Assembly (NCBI RefSeq): GCF_045207655.1
Contig: NZ_CP108785.1
Coordinates: 4,588,001-4,652,000, forward strand
From: Embleya sp045207655
GTDB lineage: Bacteria; Actinomycetota; Actinomycetes; Streptomycetales; Streptomycetaceae
Direction: 5' to 3'
DNA length: 64,000 nt
Shown here: piece after piece, positions 1 to 8,020 of the stretch
Numbering within the stretch: position 1 is the stretch's first letter
Layout: every line of letters starts with the position of its first letter
The notes under the pieces: model-generated
Told to the model about the DNA's origin: nothing
Seen by the model: only the letters and a program-made list of their open reading frames with translations
The model's database searches: none
Made by a program: the position numbers and the translations under genes

Positions 1-21
1 CACTCGCACGCTGGACTTCAT
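1..21 (-). CDS. N-terminal start of a truncated gene
   Basis: Only the first seven codons (MKSSVRV) lie inside the window; the gene runs leftwards off the edge. Read on the minus strand, the ATG is preceded by an AAGGAAG ribosome binding site with a short normal spacing, which is why I believe it is a real start. It lies about 150 bases downstream of the small LAXTG protein gene on the same strand, separated by a hairpin at 62-85, so it may be the next gene of the same locus or an independent unit. Nothing can be said about function. Confidence 0.5.
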
Positions 22-61
22 CTCGGACTTCCTTTCGAAGATTCGACATCATCACGAACCC

Positions 62-85
62 GGCCACCATCGAAGGATGGTGGCC
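62..85. terminator. Perfect 10-bp hairpin
   Basis: GGCCACCATC and GATGGTGGCC form a perfect 10-bp stem around a 4-base loop. It sits between the small LAXTG protein gene and the next minus-strand gene, so it is a likely terminator or processing stem. There is no obvious U tract, which is common for terminators in high-GC actinomycetes. Confidence 0.55.
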
Positions 86-170
86 CTGCGGTCGGCCTCC
101 CGCCGCCGGGGGCGGCCGGGAACGGCTTACCGGTTGCCCCCGGGGCGGAAGGTCGACCGCAGGTCGAACG

Positions 171-323
171 TCAGCGAGTGCGCGCGGGCAGGATCCGCTT
201 GAGCGCGAGGCCCGCACTGAACAGCGTGAACGCTGCCACGAGCGCCCACATGACGTTCGCGCCGGTCGCGGCCAGAGCGCCTCCGGCGCCGGCTGCGGCC
301 GCTCCCGTACTTGCGTGATACAT
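171..323 (-). CDS. Small LAXTG-type membrane/cell-wall-sorted protein
   Basis: A 50-residue protein made of a short Ala/Gly-rich head, the pentapeptide LAATG, a hydrophobic stretch (about residues 24-38) and a basic tail ending ARTR. LPXTG/LAXTG signal plus membrane span plus positive tail is the classic sorting-signal layout, and LAXTG is the motif preferred by actinomycete class E sortases. However the protein has almost no ectodomain and no N-terminal signal peptide, so it may instead be a simple membrane micropeptide. I chose the ATG at 323 because AAGGAA lies 9 bases upstream; an upstream in-frame ATG at 332 has no room for a ribosome binding site. Its ribosome binding site lies inside the last codons of the glycosyltransferase gene, whose TGA is only two bases upstream of this ATG, so translation is probably coupled. 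Confidence 0.6.
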   Translation of the reverse strand: MYHASTGAAAAGAGGALAATGANVMWALVAAFTLFSAGLALKRILPARTR

Positions 324-325
324 GG

Positions 326-1621
326 TCACCATTTCCTTTCTTTTCTTCGGATCGCGTCCCAGAACGCCTGAGCCTGGGCCGCTTGCAGGTAGAGGTCGAA
401 GGCCATCTCGACCACGATGAGCGCGCCGAGCACCACTTGCAGTGGTCCGCGTTTGCGGACGCTCACGGCGCGTTCCACGGAGAAGATCAAGGTCACCACC
501 ATCCACACGGGCTGAATACGCACGTGTCCGGTGAGGACGAGGGACAGCAGCAGCGAACCGAGGTAGATCACGATGATCAGCAAGCCGATCAACGAGAGCA
601 CCTGTCGTCCCCAGTAGGTGCGGGTGATGTGTGTCCACCCGTAGTCGGTCAGGTTCTCCAGGGCGCCGCGCTTCCAGCGCAGTCGCTGTTTGAACAGGTC
701 CGACCAGGTGCCCATGACCTCGGTCATCAGCGTGCACTTGGGCGGGCAGACGATACGCAGACCCAGGTGCAGGATGCCCAGCGTGAGTTCGTTGTCCTCG
801 GTGAGCACGCGGGTGTCGTACACGTGCGCCGCGCCGGGAAGTTCACCGGTGGCTCGGGCCGCGACGACCTCTTGGAGGGTCAGCGCGCGAAAGAGGGTGG
901 CCGTCCCGGTGAGTACGAGGGCTTTGCCCTGGAGCCGCTCGACATCGCGGACATAGCGGGCGTATTCGTTGCGTTGCAACATGCCGACGAAACCCCCGCC
1001 CGGCTTGCCGGTGAACGTGCCGCCGACCGCTCCGAACTCGCCGGTCGCCAGCCGCTCCAGGCCATGGCCGAGGAACTCCGGCCCGAGGGTGGAATCGGCG
1101 TCCATCACCAGGATCGCGTCGGCCGGCCCGAGATTCGGCAGGATGTGATCGATGACCTGATTGAGGCCGCCGGCCTTCTTGTGCTTGTTGTCGACGGTCT
1201 CGTAGACCTGCACACCCATGCCGCGGGCTATCTCGACGGTCCGATCGGTGCAGTTGTCCGCGATGACGATGATCGTCTCCGGCGGTCGACGCTGACCGTA
1301 CAGGGACTGGATGGTCTCGCCGATCTGCGCTTCCTCGTTGTGCGCGGGCACCAGTGCGGTGATCCGCATCGAGTGCACGTCCACGGCCGGCAGCGAACGA
1401 CGACGCCGACGCTTGGTCCTGAGCCGGAACGGCTCGGCCTTGCGCGCCCGGTGTCGCCGGGGACGCTCTGCTGTGGGAGTCGGCTCGAAGGCCGGGACCG
1501 GGCGCGGCTCATCGCGAATCGGCGCCAGGATCTCCGTCGGGTGATCCGCCCCAATCGGCTGTTCGGCACGTCCTCGGTGCCGCCCGCCGGGCACGCCGCT
1601 CGCGTACCCCATGTTGTTCAT
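326..1621 (-). CDS. Family 2 processive glycosyltransferase (cellulose/hyaluronan synthase-like)
   Basis: Membrane glycosyltransferase of 431 residues that should polymerise or transfer a sugar from a nucleotide-sugar donor at the cytoplasmic face. Residues 1-85 are a basic, disordered-looking N-terminus. The GT-A domain starts at MRITALVPAHNEE (about residue 85), carries the DXD-type DAD (174-176), the TED motif with the candidate catalytic Asp (274-276) and the QRLRW processivity motif (312-316). Hydrophobic segments follow at about 341-364, 371-382 and 395-412. It is much shorter than BcsA and lacks a PilZ region. The ATG at 1621 has only a weak GGGAGCG upstream; the second Met at 1612 is an alternative start. 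It is coupled to the downstream LAXTG micropeptide. The product polymer cannot be told from sequence. Confidence 0.85.
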   Translation of the reverse strand: MNNMGYASGVPGGRHRGRAEQPIGADHPTEILAPIRDEPRPVPAFEPTPTAERPRRHRARKAEPFRLRTKRRRRRSLPAVDVHSMRITALVPAHNEEAQIGETIQSLYGQRRPPETIIVIADNCTDRTVEIARGMGVQVYETVDNKHKKAGGLNQVIDHILPNLGPADAILVMDADSTLGPEFLGHGLERLATGEFGAVGGTFTGKPGGGFVGMLQRNEYARYVRDVERLQGKALVLTGTATLFRALTLQEVVAARATGELPGAAHVYDTRVLTEDNELTLGILHLGLRIVCPPKCTLMTEVMGTWSDLFKQRLRWKRGALENLTDYGWTHITRTYWGRQVLSLIGLLIIVIYLGSLLLSLVLTGHVRIQPVWMVVTLIFSVERAVSVRKRGPLQVVLGALIVVEMAFDLYLQAAQAQAFWDAIRRKERKW

Positions 1622-2440
1622 CTCGCCGTCGCGCTCCCGATCGAATCATGGCGAATGGAAGAAATCGCTCAGGAGCGCACGCGCGAATCCCGAAGCCGTG
1701 ACCGGCGTTCGGGCAGCCCGAAAGGCCGACGAGTTTCAGCTCGCCGAGAAGCGAATCATCCGTTCCCCCCCGGGGTCCCCACCCAGGATGACCAAGAATG
1801 GGGTATCGAAAGGATCTTGTACAACACAAAGATCCAATTGTGAGCACAAGCACAGACAAACCCCGAGATCCCAACAGATAGTTGCCCGCGGGTGTGCCCT
1901 CGGGGGATCGCGCCGTCTCGGGAGATTCGGTGGGTCGGATATCCCCGCCGGTCATGACATTTCGGGTGTTTCAAGCCACCCGGAGACCCACCTCGCCGAA
2001 TTGCGACGCGCCGGCGCCGGCTTCCGGCACCTGCGCCACGACGTGCCCGGCGCGGGAGAGCGTCGTCGGTCGCTGGGCGACCGGGCCGGTATCCGTGCGG
2101 TGGTCGGTGGTGGTCGGTGGTGCTCTCGCTCCGCCACTCGACCGGACCGGTCGGACTGCCGCACCGCACTCTCGCCCACCGGCCGCCCACCGACACGGCG
2201 GGCGCGCGCCATTCGGGTGAAGTACGCGAACAGCCTTCACTCGAAAGGGATGGATTGTATGCGAGCTGTCAATCTGAATGATGTGCCGCCCTCTCCCGGC
2301 CGATCGTGGGAGCCCTCCCGGCCCGCGAACTGCCGCATCCAGCCCGGCCCGCCGCCTCGTCACCCGCTCACCCGGCCGCCCGCCGGTGCGCCACGACGAC
2401 CCTGCGACCTTCACCATCTCGGAAGGAACCCGCAACCACC
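1622..2440. other. 819-base intergenic region between divergent genes
   Basis: This space separates the leftward glycosyltransferase from the rightward lodA-like gene. All open frames look like high-GC noise rather than protein. A short direct duplication (tggtcggtgg, twice in tandem) occurs at about 2101-2120. A GGAAGGAAC ribosome binding site at its right edge serves the gene at 2441. I see no RNA gene or clear operator. Confidence 0.4.
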
Positions 2441-4420
2441 ATGAGTAACGACATCGCCTACGCGAAGATCCACCCCGCGATCGGAGTGGCCCGGGTGGGC
2501 AACAGCACCCGCGACGACGGCTGGTACTACGGCCCCGAGACACCGGACCCGGACCCGACGCCGGTCGGCTCCCTCAAGGACGACACCGGTGCCTTCAAGC
2601 GCCAGGCGGCCCGCTTCCGCCTCTACGGCTACGACAGCGCCGGCAACGTCGTACGCGAACTGACGGCCACCGACGCCGGAGTCGCGATCGAGTGGGGCGT
2701 CCACGTCGCGAACCAGAAGGCCGCCTGGTACGAGTTCAGCCTCGCCCTCGACATCCCCGACATGCAGGGCCACAGCACGCCGAGGCGCAACAAGGGCATC
2801 GACCGCCGCAGCCTGGTGATCGATCCCGGCCGCAAGACCCTGCGCGCCGACACCGGCCAGAGCGTGGAGTTCACCGGCGGCGTGTTCCAGGGCATCGCCG
2901 TCCCGCTGGGCCGGATGCACACCGACGAGCGCGGTCGGCTCGTGGTGCTCGGCGGCTCCGGCCGGTCCGGCGCGAAGAACAATGAGGAACTGCACTCGTT
3001 CGGCAACAACGACGGCTGGTACGACGACATCTCGGACGGCCCGGTCACCGCCACGCTGACCCTGGACGGCCGCCCCATCGAGGTCAAACCCGCCTGGGTC
3101 GTGGTGGGCCCGCCCAACTACGCGCCGGACATCAAGACCGTGCGCACCGTCTACGACCTGCTCCTCGACGTCTTCGTCGGCAACGGCCAACTGCCCCGGC
3201 CCGCCCAGGTGTCCTTCAGATACCACATCGAGCCCCTCCTGCGGCGCTTCGGCGACCTGCAGTGGGTCAACAAGGGCTTCGCCACCCACTTCGGATTCGC
3301 CGGCCCGGAGGACTTCACCACCACCGAGGTGCTGCGGCGCCTCGCCAAACCCGGCAACACCTACCGCGAGCTGCGCCGCCAGGTGTACACCGCCATGCGC
3401 GACTACGAGCGGGACGGACTGGCGCCGATGACCTGGCCGTGGTTCTACGGCGACGGCATGGCCAGCCGCCCCAAGTCACCGCGGCAGTACATGACCCTGT
3501 CGGCCCTCCAGATGGACATGCTGCTCAAGTGGTCCAACGGCCAATTCGTCGACACCCCCTGGAGCGGCTTCCCACGCGACCTGGAGAAGGCACCCGTCGC
3601 CGATCAGCCCGGACTCCTGGACCGCGCCGCCCTCGACTTCTGCCTCGCCGACGCCTTCCACCCCGGCTGCGAGGTCACCTGGCCGATCCGGCACGCGACG
3701 ATGTTCGCCGAACCGTTCCGCATCCTGCACCGCGCCGCGGGACAGGCGGAGCCCGACTACGGCGCGGAACTCACTCCCGAGAAGGCGCTGGCCGCCGACG
3801 GCCCCCTGCACGCGCAGGGCCCGGGCGGTCTGACCCGGTGGATGGCCATCCCCTGGCAGGCCGACACCGCCAGCTGCCGCTCGGGCTACGAGTCCACCGC
3901 CGGCCTGGGCCCCCGCTACGACCCCCACCTGCCGACCTTCTGGCCCGCCCGGGTGCCCAACCACGTGCTGACCGAGCGCGACTTCCGGATCGTCAACAAG
4001 GAGGGTGGCCCGACCCCCTCGGAGGACGAGCGCGAGGCGGCGTTCAACAATCGGGCCTCCTGGCTGCGAGGCCTGCACGGCACCTACAAGGAGCAGTTGA
4101 AGCAGGCCGCGGCGGAGTGGCACCACTTCGGCGTGGTGGAGACCCGCCCCTACACCGTCGGCGACAACAAATACCCGCCACACGTCCAGGTCGAGTCCGT
4201 GCCCGGCTTCGCCCTCGAAGGGGTGCCGGACGACCGGAACCTGGTCACCCTGCACGTACCGCAGACCGCCGACGTCGCCGCCCAGGGCGCGGCGTTGTCC
4301 GCCCTCGCCGAGCACATCGGCCTCGCCCCCGAGAGCATCACCGTCGGCTACATCGACAAGCTCGACCCCTTCGGGGAGGACGCCGCCAACGGCACCGGCC
4401 GCCGCGAGGGCCCTTCGTGA
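2441..4420 (+). CDS. lodA: LodA/GoxA family cysteine-tryptophylquinone (CTQ) amino acid oxidase
   Basis: 659-residue quinoprotein of the LodA/GoxA family, in which a modified Cys-Trp pair oxidatively deaminates an amino acid (lysine epsilon-amino group in LodA, glycine in GoxA), releasing ammonia and hydrogen peroxide. It begins IHPAIGVARVGNS, the family N-terminus. The motif PWQADTASCRSGY places Cys479 where LodA has its cofactor Cys516, and HPGCEVTWP places Cys410 where LodA has Cys448 (69 versus 68 residues apart). EWHHFG gives a W-x-H pair (Trp560, His562) matching Trp581/His583; Trp541 is a less likely alternative. No signal peptide is visible. The start has GGAAGGAAC upstream. The stop overlaps the GTG of the lodB-like gene, as expected because LodB is needed to make CTQ. 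Substrate is undetermined. Confidence 0.9.
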   Translation: MSNDIAYAKIHPAIGVARVGNSTRDDGWYYGPETPDPDPTPVGSLKDDTGAFKRQAARFRLYGYDSAGNVVRELTATDAGVAIEWGVHVANQKAAWYEFSLALDIPDMQGHSTPRRNKGIDRRSLVIDPGRKTLRADTGQSVEFTGGVFQGIAVPLGRMHTDERGRLVVLGGSGRSGAKNNEELHSFGNNDGWYDDISDGPVTATLTLDGRPIEVKPAWVVVGPPNYAPDIKTVRTVYDLLLDVFVGNGQLPRPAQVSFRYHIEPLLRRFGDLQWVNKGFATHFGFAGPEDFTTTEVLRRLAKPGNTYRELRRQVYTAMRDYERDGLAPMTWPWFYGDGMASRPKSPRQYMTLSALQMDMLLKWSNGQFVDTPWSGFPRDLEKAPVADQPGLLDRAALDFCLADAFHPGCEVTWPIRHATMFAEPFRILHRAAGQAEPDYGAELTPEKALAADGPLHAQGPGGLTRWMAIPWQADTASCRSGYESTAGLGPRYDPHLPTFWPARVPNHVLTERDFRIVNKEGGPTPSEDEREAAFNNRASWLRGLHGTYKEQLKQAAAEWHHFGVVETRPYTVGDNKYPPHVQVESVPGFALEGVPDDRNLVTLHVPQTADVAAQGAALSALAEHIGLAPESITVGYIDKLDPFGEDAANGTGRREGPS

Positions 4421-5610
4421 CGGTGGACCACACCGGTCCGGCGGCCACCGCGCGCGGGTACGACGTGGTGGTCGCCGGCGGCGGCCCGGCCGGCGCCGCC
4501 GCCGCGCTGGCCCTGGTCCGCGCCGGCCGCACCGTCCTGCTCGCCGACGCCGCCACCGGACCGCCGCCCGTCGGCGAGGCGCTACCGGCCGCCGCCCGGG
4601 TCGTGCTCCGCGACCTCGGCGCGCAGGACGTCCTCGACGAACGCCACCATCTGCCCTGCTACGCGAACCTGTCGGCCTGGGGCTCGAACGACCTCGCCGC
4701 CCAGGACACCATCCTCGACCCGCACGGCCACGGCTGGCACCTCGACCGCGGCCGCTTCGACCGGGAACTGCGCGAGCACGCCCGCCTCCTCGGCACCGAA
4801 GTGGCCGAACACACCACGGCCCGCCCCGCCGGCCGCTCCGGCGACGGCACCTGGACCGTGGAACTGCGCGGCCCCGGCCGGCGCCGCACCACCGTGCGCT
4901 GCCGCCGGCTGGTCGACGCCACCGGCCGCCGAGCGGGCCTGGCCACCGCGGCCGGCGCCCGCCGGGTGGTCCACGACCGGCTGGTCGCGCTCTGCCTGAC
5001 CCTGCCCCCCTCGACCACGCCGACCCCCGACGCCTCGACCCTCGTGGAGGCCTCGCCGGACGGCTGGTGGTACACGGCGCTGCTGCCCGCCGGCCACCGG
5101 CTGCTCGCCCGGTACACCGACGCAGACCTGCCGGGCGCCCGGAAGGGCGGCACCGGCCTGCTCACCGACGTGGCCCGCACTCGCCACACCGGCGCCCGGG
5201 TGTCCACGCACCCGTGGCCGGCCGCCGCCGTACGGCGCGCGCCCGCCCACACCGTCCGCCTGGACACCGTCCACGGCGACGGGTGGATCGCCGCCGGCGA
5301 CGCCGCCGCCGCCTTCGACCCGCTGTCGTCGCAGGGCATCCTCACCGCCCTGTACACCGGCATGCGGGCCGGCCAGGCGGTCCACGACCACCTCGGCGGC
5401 GACCGCACCGCCCTCACCCGCTACGCCGCCGAACTCGACACGATCACCGCCGTCCACCTGCGCAACCGGCGCACCTTCTACGGCCTCGAACACCGATGGC
5501 CCCGGCACGCCTTCTGGCGTCGCCGCCACACGGCCGGCCCGACGGATCCCGCCGACGGCCGACCGAACACCCGACCCGACCCGATCCCACCCCCAGGAGT
5601 GTCCGCATGA
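4417..5610 (+). CDS. lodB: LodB-like FAD-dependent flavoprotein (CTQ maturase)
   Basis: 397-residue Rossmann-type flavoprotein of the halogenase/hydroxylase superfamily. VVVAGGGPAGAAAAL near residue 20 is the FAD-binding GxGxxG, and GDGWIAAGDAAAAFDPLSSQG near residue 300 is the second FAD motif. In LodA systems the cognate LodB performs or assists hydroxylation of the Trp precursor during CTQ formation; I infer the same here from the partner gene. The GTG start at 4417 overlaps the lodA TGA by four bases (GTGA), and the next gene starts in an ATGA overlap at its end, so all three genes should be one mRNA with coupled translation. It shares the superfamily with tryptophan halogenases, but the halogenase WxWxIP motif is not seen. 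Confidence 0.85.
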   Translation: MTVDHTGPAATARGYDVVVAGGGPAGAAAALALVRAGRTVLLADAATGPPPVGEALPAAARVVLRDLGAQDVLDERHHLPCYANLSAWGSNDLAAQDTILDPHGHGWHLDRGRFDRELREHARLLGTEVAEHTTARPAGRSGDGTWTVELRGPGRRRTTVRCRRLVDATGRRAGLATAAGARRVVHDRLVALCLTLPPSTTPTPDASTLVEASPDGWWYTALLPAGHRLLARYTDADLPGARKGGTGLLTDVARTRHTGARVSTHPWPAAAVRRAPAHTVRLDTVHGDGWIAAGDAAAAFDPLSSQGILTALYTGMRAGQAVHDHLGGDRTALTRYAAELDTITAVHLRNRRTFYGLEHRWPRHAFWRRRHTAGPTDPADGRPNTRPDPIPPPGVSA

Positions 5611-6326
5611 CCACCACAGACGTCATCTCCGTGTCCGACGCCGACGCCGCCCCCCGCCACGGCCACCGGTTCCTGCTCATCGGCACCGATACGATCTTCG
5701 CCTACCACCTCGCGCTCTACCGCGTCCCCATCCACGCCTTCCAGATGATCAACAAGTTCGGCCTGGACGGGGGCCTGCGGAAGAAGTACCTCGACGACCT
5801 CGCGAACCACGAGGACCAGCGGGTGTACTACTCCCTGTTCTCCGAGGGCCACTGGCCCCTCCAGGAAATCGTCGACGGCACCCGCGACTCGCTGCCCGTG
5901 GAACTCGAGCGGGTGACCGTCGACAGCGCCGGCAATCGCACCTTCACCAAGATCCTCGACGAGACCACCGCCACGTGCCGCGAGCAGGACGTCGTCCACT
6001 ACAAGCCGCTCAACGCCACCGGCTACCCCGACCATCTCACCTACCTCGCCTTCGGCCAGGGATCCGAGGTCCACCTCGCCCACCAGCTCGCGGCCTCGCC
6101 GAACTGGGACGAGGTCATCACCACCACACAGCCCGCCGGCTTCCAGCAGAGCGACCTCGACCACGCCGCAGCCGTCACCATCCCCGCCATCAAGGACCCG
6201 AAAGGCGTGGTCCAGACGAGCCCCCTGGTGAAGGGCAAGCCGTACGAGGGCCTGATCGGGACCCGCGAGGTCACCTTCACCGCCGGGCGCCAAGGCTGGT
6301 GGAACCACACCAGCCTGAACACGTAG
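5607..6326 (+). CDS. Unrecognised third protein of the lod operon
   Basis: 239 residues, starting with an ATG that overlaps the lodB stop (ATGA). I do not recognise a family. The protein is soluble-looking, with no signal peptide or membrane span, a His/Tyr-rich N-terminal block (HGHRFLLIGTDTIFAYHLAL) and a Trp pair near the C-terminus (GRQGWWNHTS). A single Cys lies near residue 123. Four-base overlaps on both junctions and a strong hairpin at 6445-6483 after it indicate that it belongs to the lodA-lodB transcript, so a role in CTQ maturation, substrate supply or product use is likely. It is not an obvious transporter, catalase or aldehyde dehydrogenase. Confidence 0.85.
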   Translation: MTTTDVISVSDADAAPRHGHRFLLIGTDTIFAYHLALYRVPIHAFQMINKFGLDGGLRKKYLDDLANHEDQRVYYSLFSEGHWPLQEIVDGTRDSLPVELERVTVDSAGNRTFTKILDETTATCREQDVVHYKPLNATGYPDHLTYLAFGQGSEVHLAHQLAASPNWDEVITTTQPAGFQQSDLDHAAAVTIPAIKDPKGVVQTSPLVKGKPYEGLIGTREVTFTAGRQGWWNHTSLNT

Positions 6327-6444
6327 CCACGAACATCGGGCGCCGCACCGCCCGTCCCGCCCGTCATCGCGCATGGCGGGCGGCCGGGTCGTCGGCGACT
6401 TGGTGGCGGCTCGCCATGCGGTCGCCGTAGAACCACCGACCTGG

Positions 6445-6483
6445 GACGCGGCCCCACCGGCCGAAAACCGATGGGGCCGCGTC
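6445..6483 (+). terminator. Terminator hairpin after the lod operon
   Basis: GACGCGGCCCCA and TGGGGCCGCGTC form a perfect 12-bp stem with a 15-base loop, 118 bases after the stop of the third lod gene. No U tract follows. Confidence 0.7.
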
Positions 6484-6596
6484 TGTGTGCCTCCCGTTTT
6501 CGCGGGCCGCGCGTGTGGCCGGTTCCTGGCCTGACCTGGCCGGGCCGGGCCGGGCTGTGCGTACGGGTCCGCCGGGTGCGGGACGTCATGAGCCTG

Positions 6597-6767
6597 CCCA
6601 GCTGACGTTTTGATCCTGCCCGGCTGTGGTCTCCCGGCCCGACGCCTCCACGAAGGACTTCCCGATCCGCCCGTCCTCGGTGAACGCCCGGCCCGGCCGG
6701 GTGGGGTGGCCCACCCGCCCGAACATCCGCAGCAGGTCGTACCTGTGTTGCAGTGTCAAGCTCCGGG
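6597..6767 (-). pseudogene. Coding remnant, probably mobile-element derived
   Basis: Read on the minus strand, one frame gives a convincing protein-like stretch (YDLLRMFGRVGHPTRPGR followed by AFTEDGRIGKSFVEASG) with no start or stop context. It continues for about 55 residues and then hits a stop. I cannot name the family. It adjoins an integrase-like remnant on the other strand, so I read the 6.6-7.2 kb interval as a decayed mobile element. Confidence 0.4.
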
Positions 6768-6967
6768 AATGCGGCGCCGGTTGACGGAATGTCCGACGTC
6801 GCCTCCAGATCGACGAGTTCGGCGATGATGACGGGGCCGGCCGTCGCCGATACCCTCGACCCGGGCCATCTCGACGAGGTCCGCCAACGGCCGACGTCCC
6901 GAAGCCGCAGCCTGAAGACGAGGCTCCACGACCCGCGGTGATGCTCGTGGAGGCGGTGGTTCACGAC

Positions 6968-7180
6968 GTGCGGCCGAACCAGCTCGGGACTCGGCCCAAC
7001 CAGGCTCGCAGCACCGCGCTCCGCCAGCTCGTCACCGGGATTCCCGCCGCGATACTCGCCCGCACCCTGGGTATCCACACCGACGTCGCCGTCGCCCGGC
7101 AACATCTCTCCGCGGGTGACCGGGTTGCCTGCGCCGCCGAAGTCAGCCGCCGCACCTCAACGCAGGAGGACAGCAGATGA
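6968..7180 (+). pseudogene. C-terminal remnant of a phage-type integrase/recombinase
   Basis: The open frame reads TALRQLVTGIPAAILARTLG then IHTDVAVARQHLSAGDR, which resembles the C-terminal end of the tyrosine-recombinase-like proteins common in Streptomyces (pattern ALLxLATEMPAPILADLLGI). The rest of the enzyme is absent. Its stop overlaps the ATG of the kinase-like gene at 7177. Assignment is by pattern memory only and is moderate at best. Confidence 0.4.
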
Positions 7181-7878
7181 CCAGCCATGATTCCCTCGCG
7201 GCCGGCGAAGTCCGCGACCCCTTCGGGACGTTGCACCGAGCATTGTGGATCGGCGGCGGCCAATGGGCCGGAAAGTCGACCGTGGCCCGGCTCCTGGCCG
7301 TCCGGTTCTGCGTCACCGTCTATCACTACGACTACCACGACGCTCGCGGTCACAACGATCGCCGGATCGCCCGTCGCCTCGGCCTCGGCCTCGGAGAGCC
7401 CGCCACCGAGGCCGACCCGGACAAGGTGTGGGTGCACTCCACCCCGGAGCAGATGGCCACCGAAACCCTGGCCGGCTTCCCGGACCGGTTCGAGTGGGCC
7501 CTGGACGACCTGCGCGCACTCGTCTCGGGCCACCCGATCATCGCCGAGGGCTGGGGACTGCGTCCCGAACTCGTCGCACCCATCATCGACTCACCGCGCC
7601 GGATGGTCGTCATGGTGCCCACGCCGGCGTTCCGCCGACACCAACTCCGTGAACTTCCCCGAGCCGCCTCGCTCGGGCACCGCGTCAGCGATCCGGTCCG
7701 AGCCCAGGCCAACCGCTTCGCCCGGGATCACCTCGTTGCCAAGGACGCCGTCCACACCGCCCACCAACTCGGCATCCGCGTGATCGAAGTCGACGGTTCC
7801 CGCGATGCCGCCGCGGTCGCAGAGATCGTCGCCGACCACTTCAGCCCGTACCTCCCGCGTCAAGACCACGAGGTTTGA
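7177..7878 (+). CDS. P-loop NTPase, small-molecule kinase-like
   Basis: 233 residues with a Walker A motif GGGQWAGKST at residues 26-35, just after a hydrophobic beta strand (ALWIGGG), the arrangement of AAA_33/shikimate-kinase-like small kinases. A lid-like Arg-rich segment (FRRHQLRELPRAASLGHR) and a C-terminal IRVIEVDGS strand before the last helix also fit a nucleoside/small-molecule kinase fold. Substrate unknown. The ATG has a very good GCAGGAGGA site 5 bases upstream. It overlaps the end of the integrase remnant by four bases. No neighbour suggests a pathway, so it is probably transcribed alone or by read-through. Confidence 0.75.
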   Translation: MTSHDSLAAGEVRDPFGTLHRALWIGGGQWAGKSTVARLLAVRFCVTVYHYDYHDARGHNDRRIARRLGLGLGEPATEADPDKVWVHSTPEQMATETLAGFPDRFEWALDDLRALVSGHPIIAEGWGLRPELVAPIIDSPRRMVVMVPTPAFRRHQLRELPRAASLGHRVSDPVRAQANRFARDHLVAKDAVHTAHQLGIRVIEVDGSRDAAAVAEIVADHFSPYLPRQDHEV

Positions 7879-8020
7879 TCACCGCAGGGATTCGGACAGT
7901 TCCACCACCCGACGTCACCATGAGGACCTACAACTCTGGTTTCCTCGACGAACACGCCTATGAGGACTGGTATTTCCTCCTGGAACGAATCGTGACCAGA
8001 GCCCCGCACCGGTAGTGGTG

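Noticed and set aside
171..332. Start of the LAXTG micropeptide at the ATG at 332
   Set aside because: Its ribosome binding site would have zero spacing; the ATG at 323 is better placed.
4417..5610. Tryptophan halogenase
   Set aside because: Same flavoprotein superfamily, but no WxWxIP motif, and the overlap with lodA argues for LodB.
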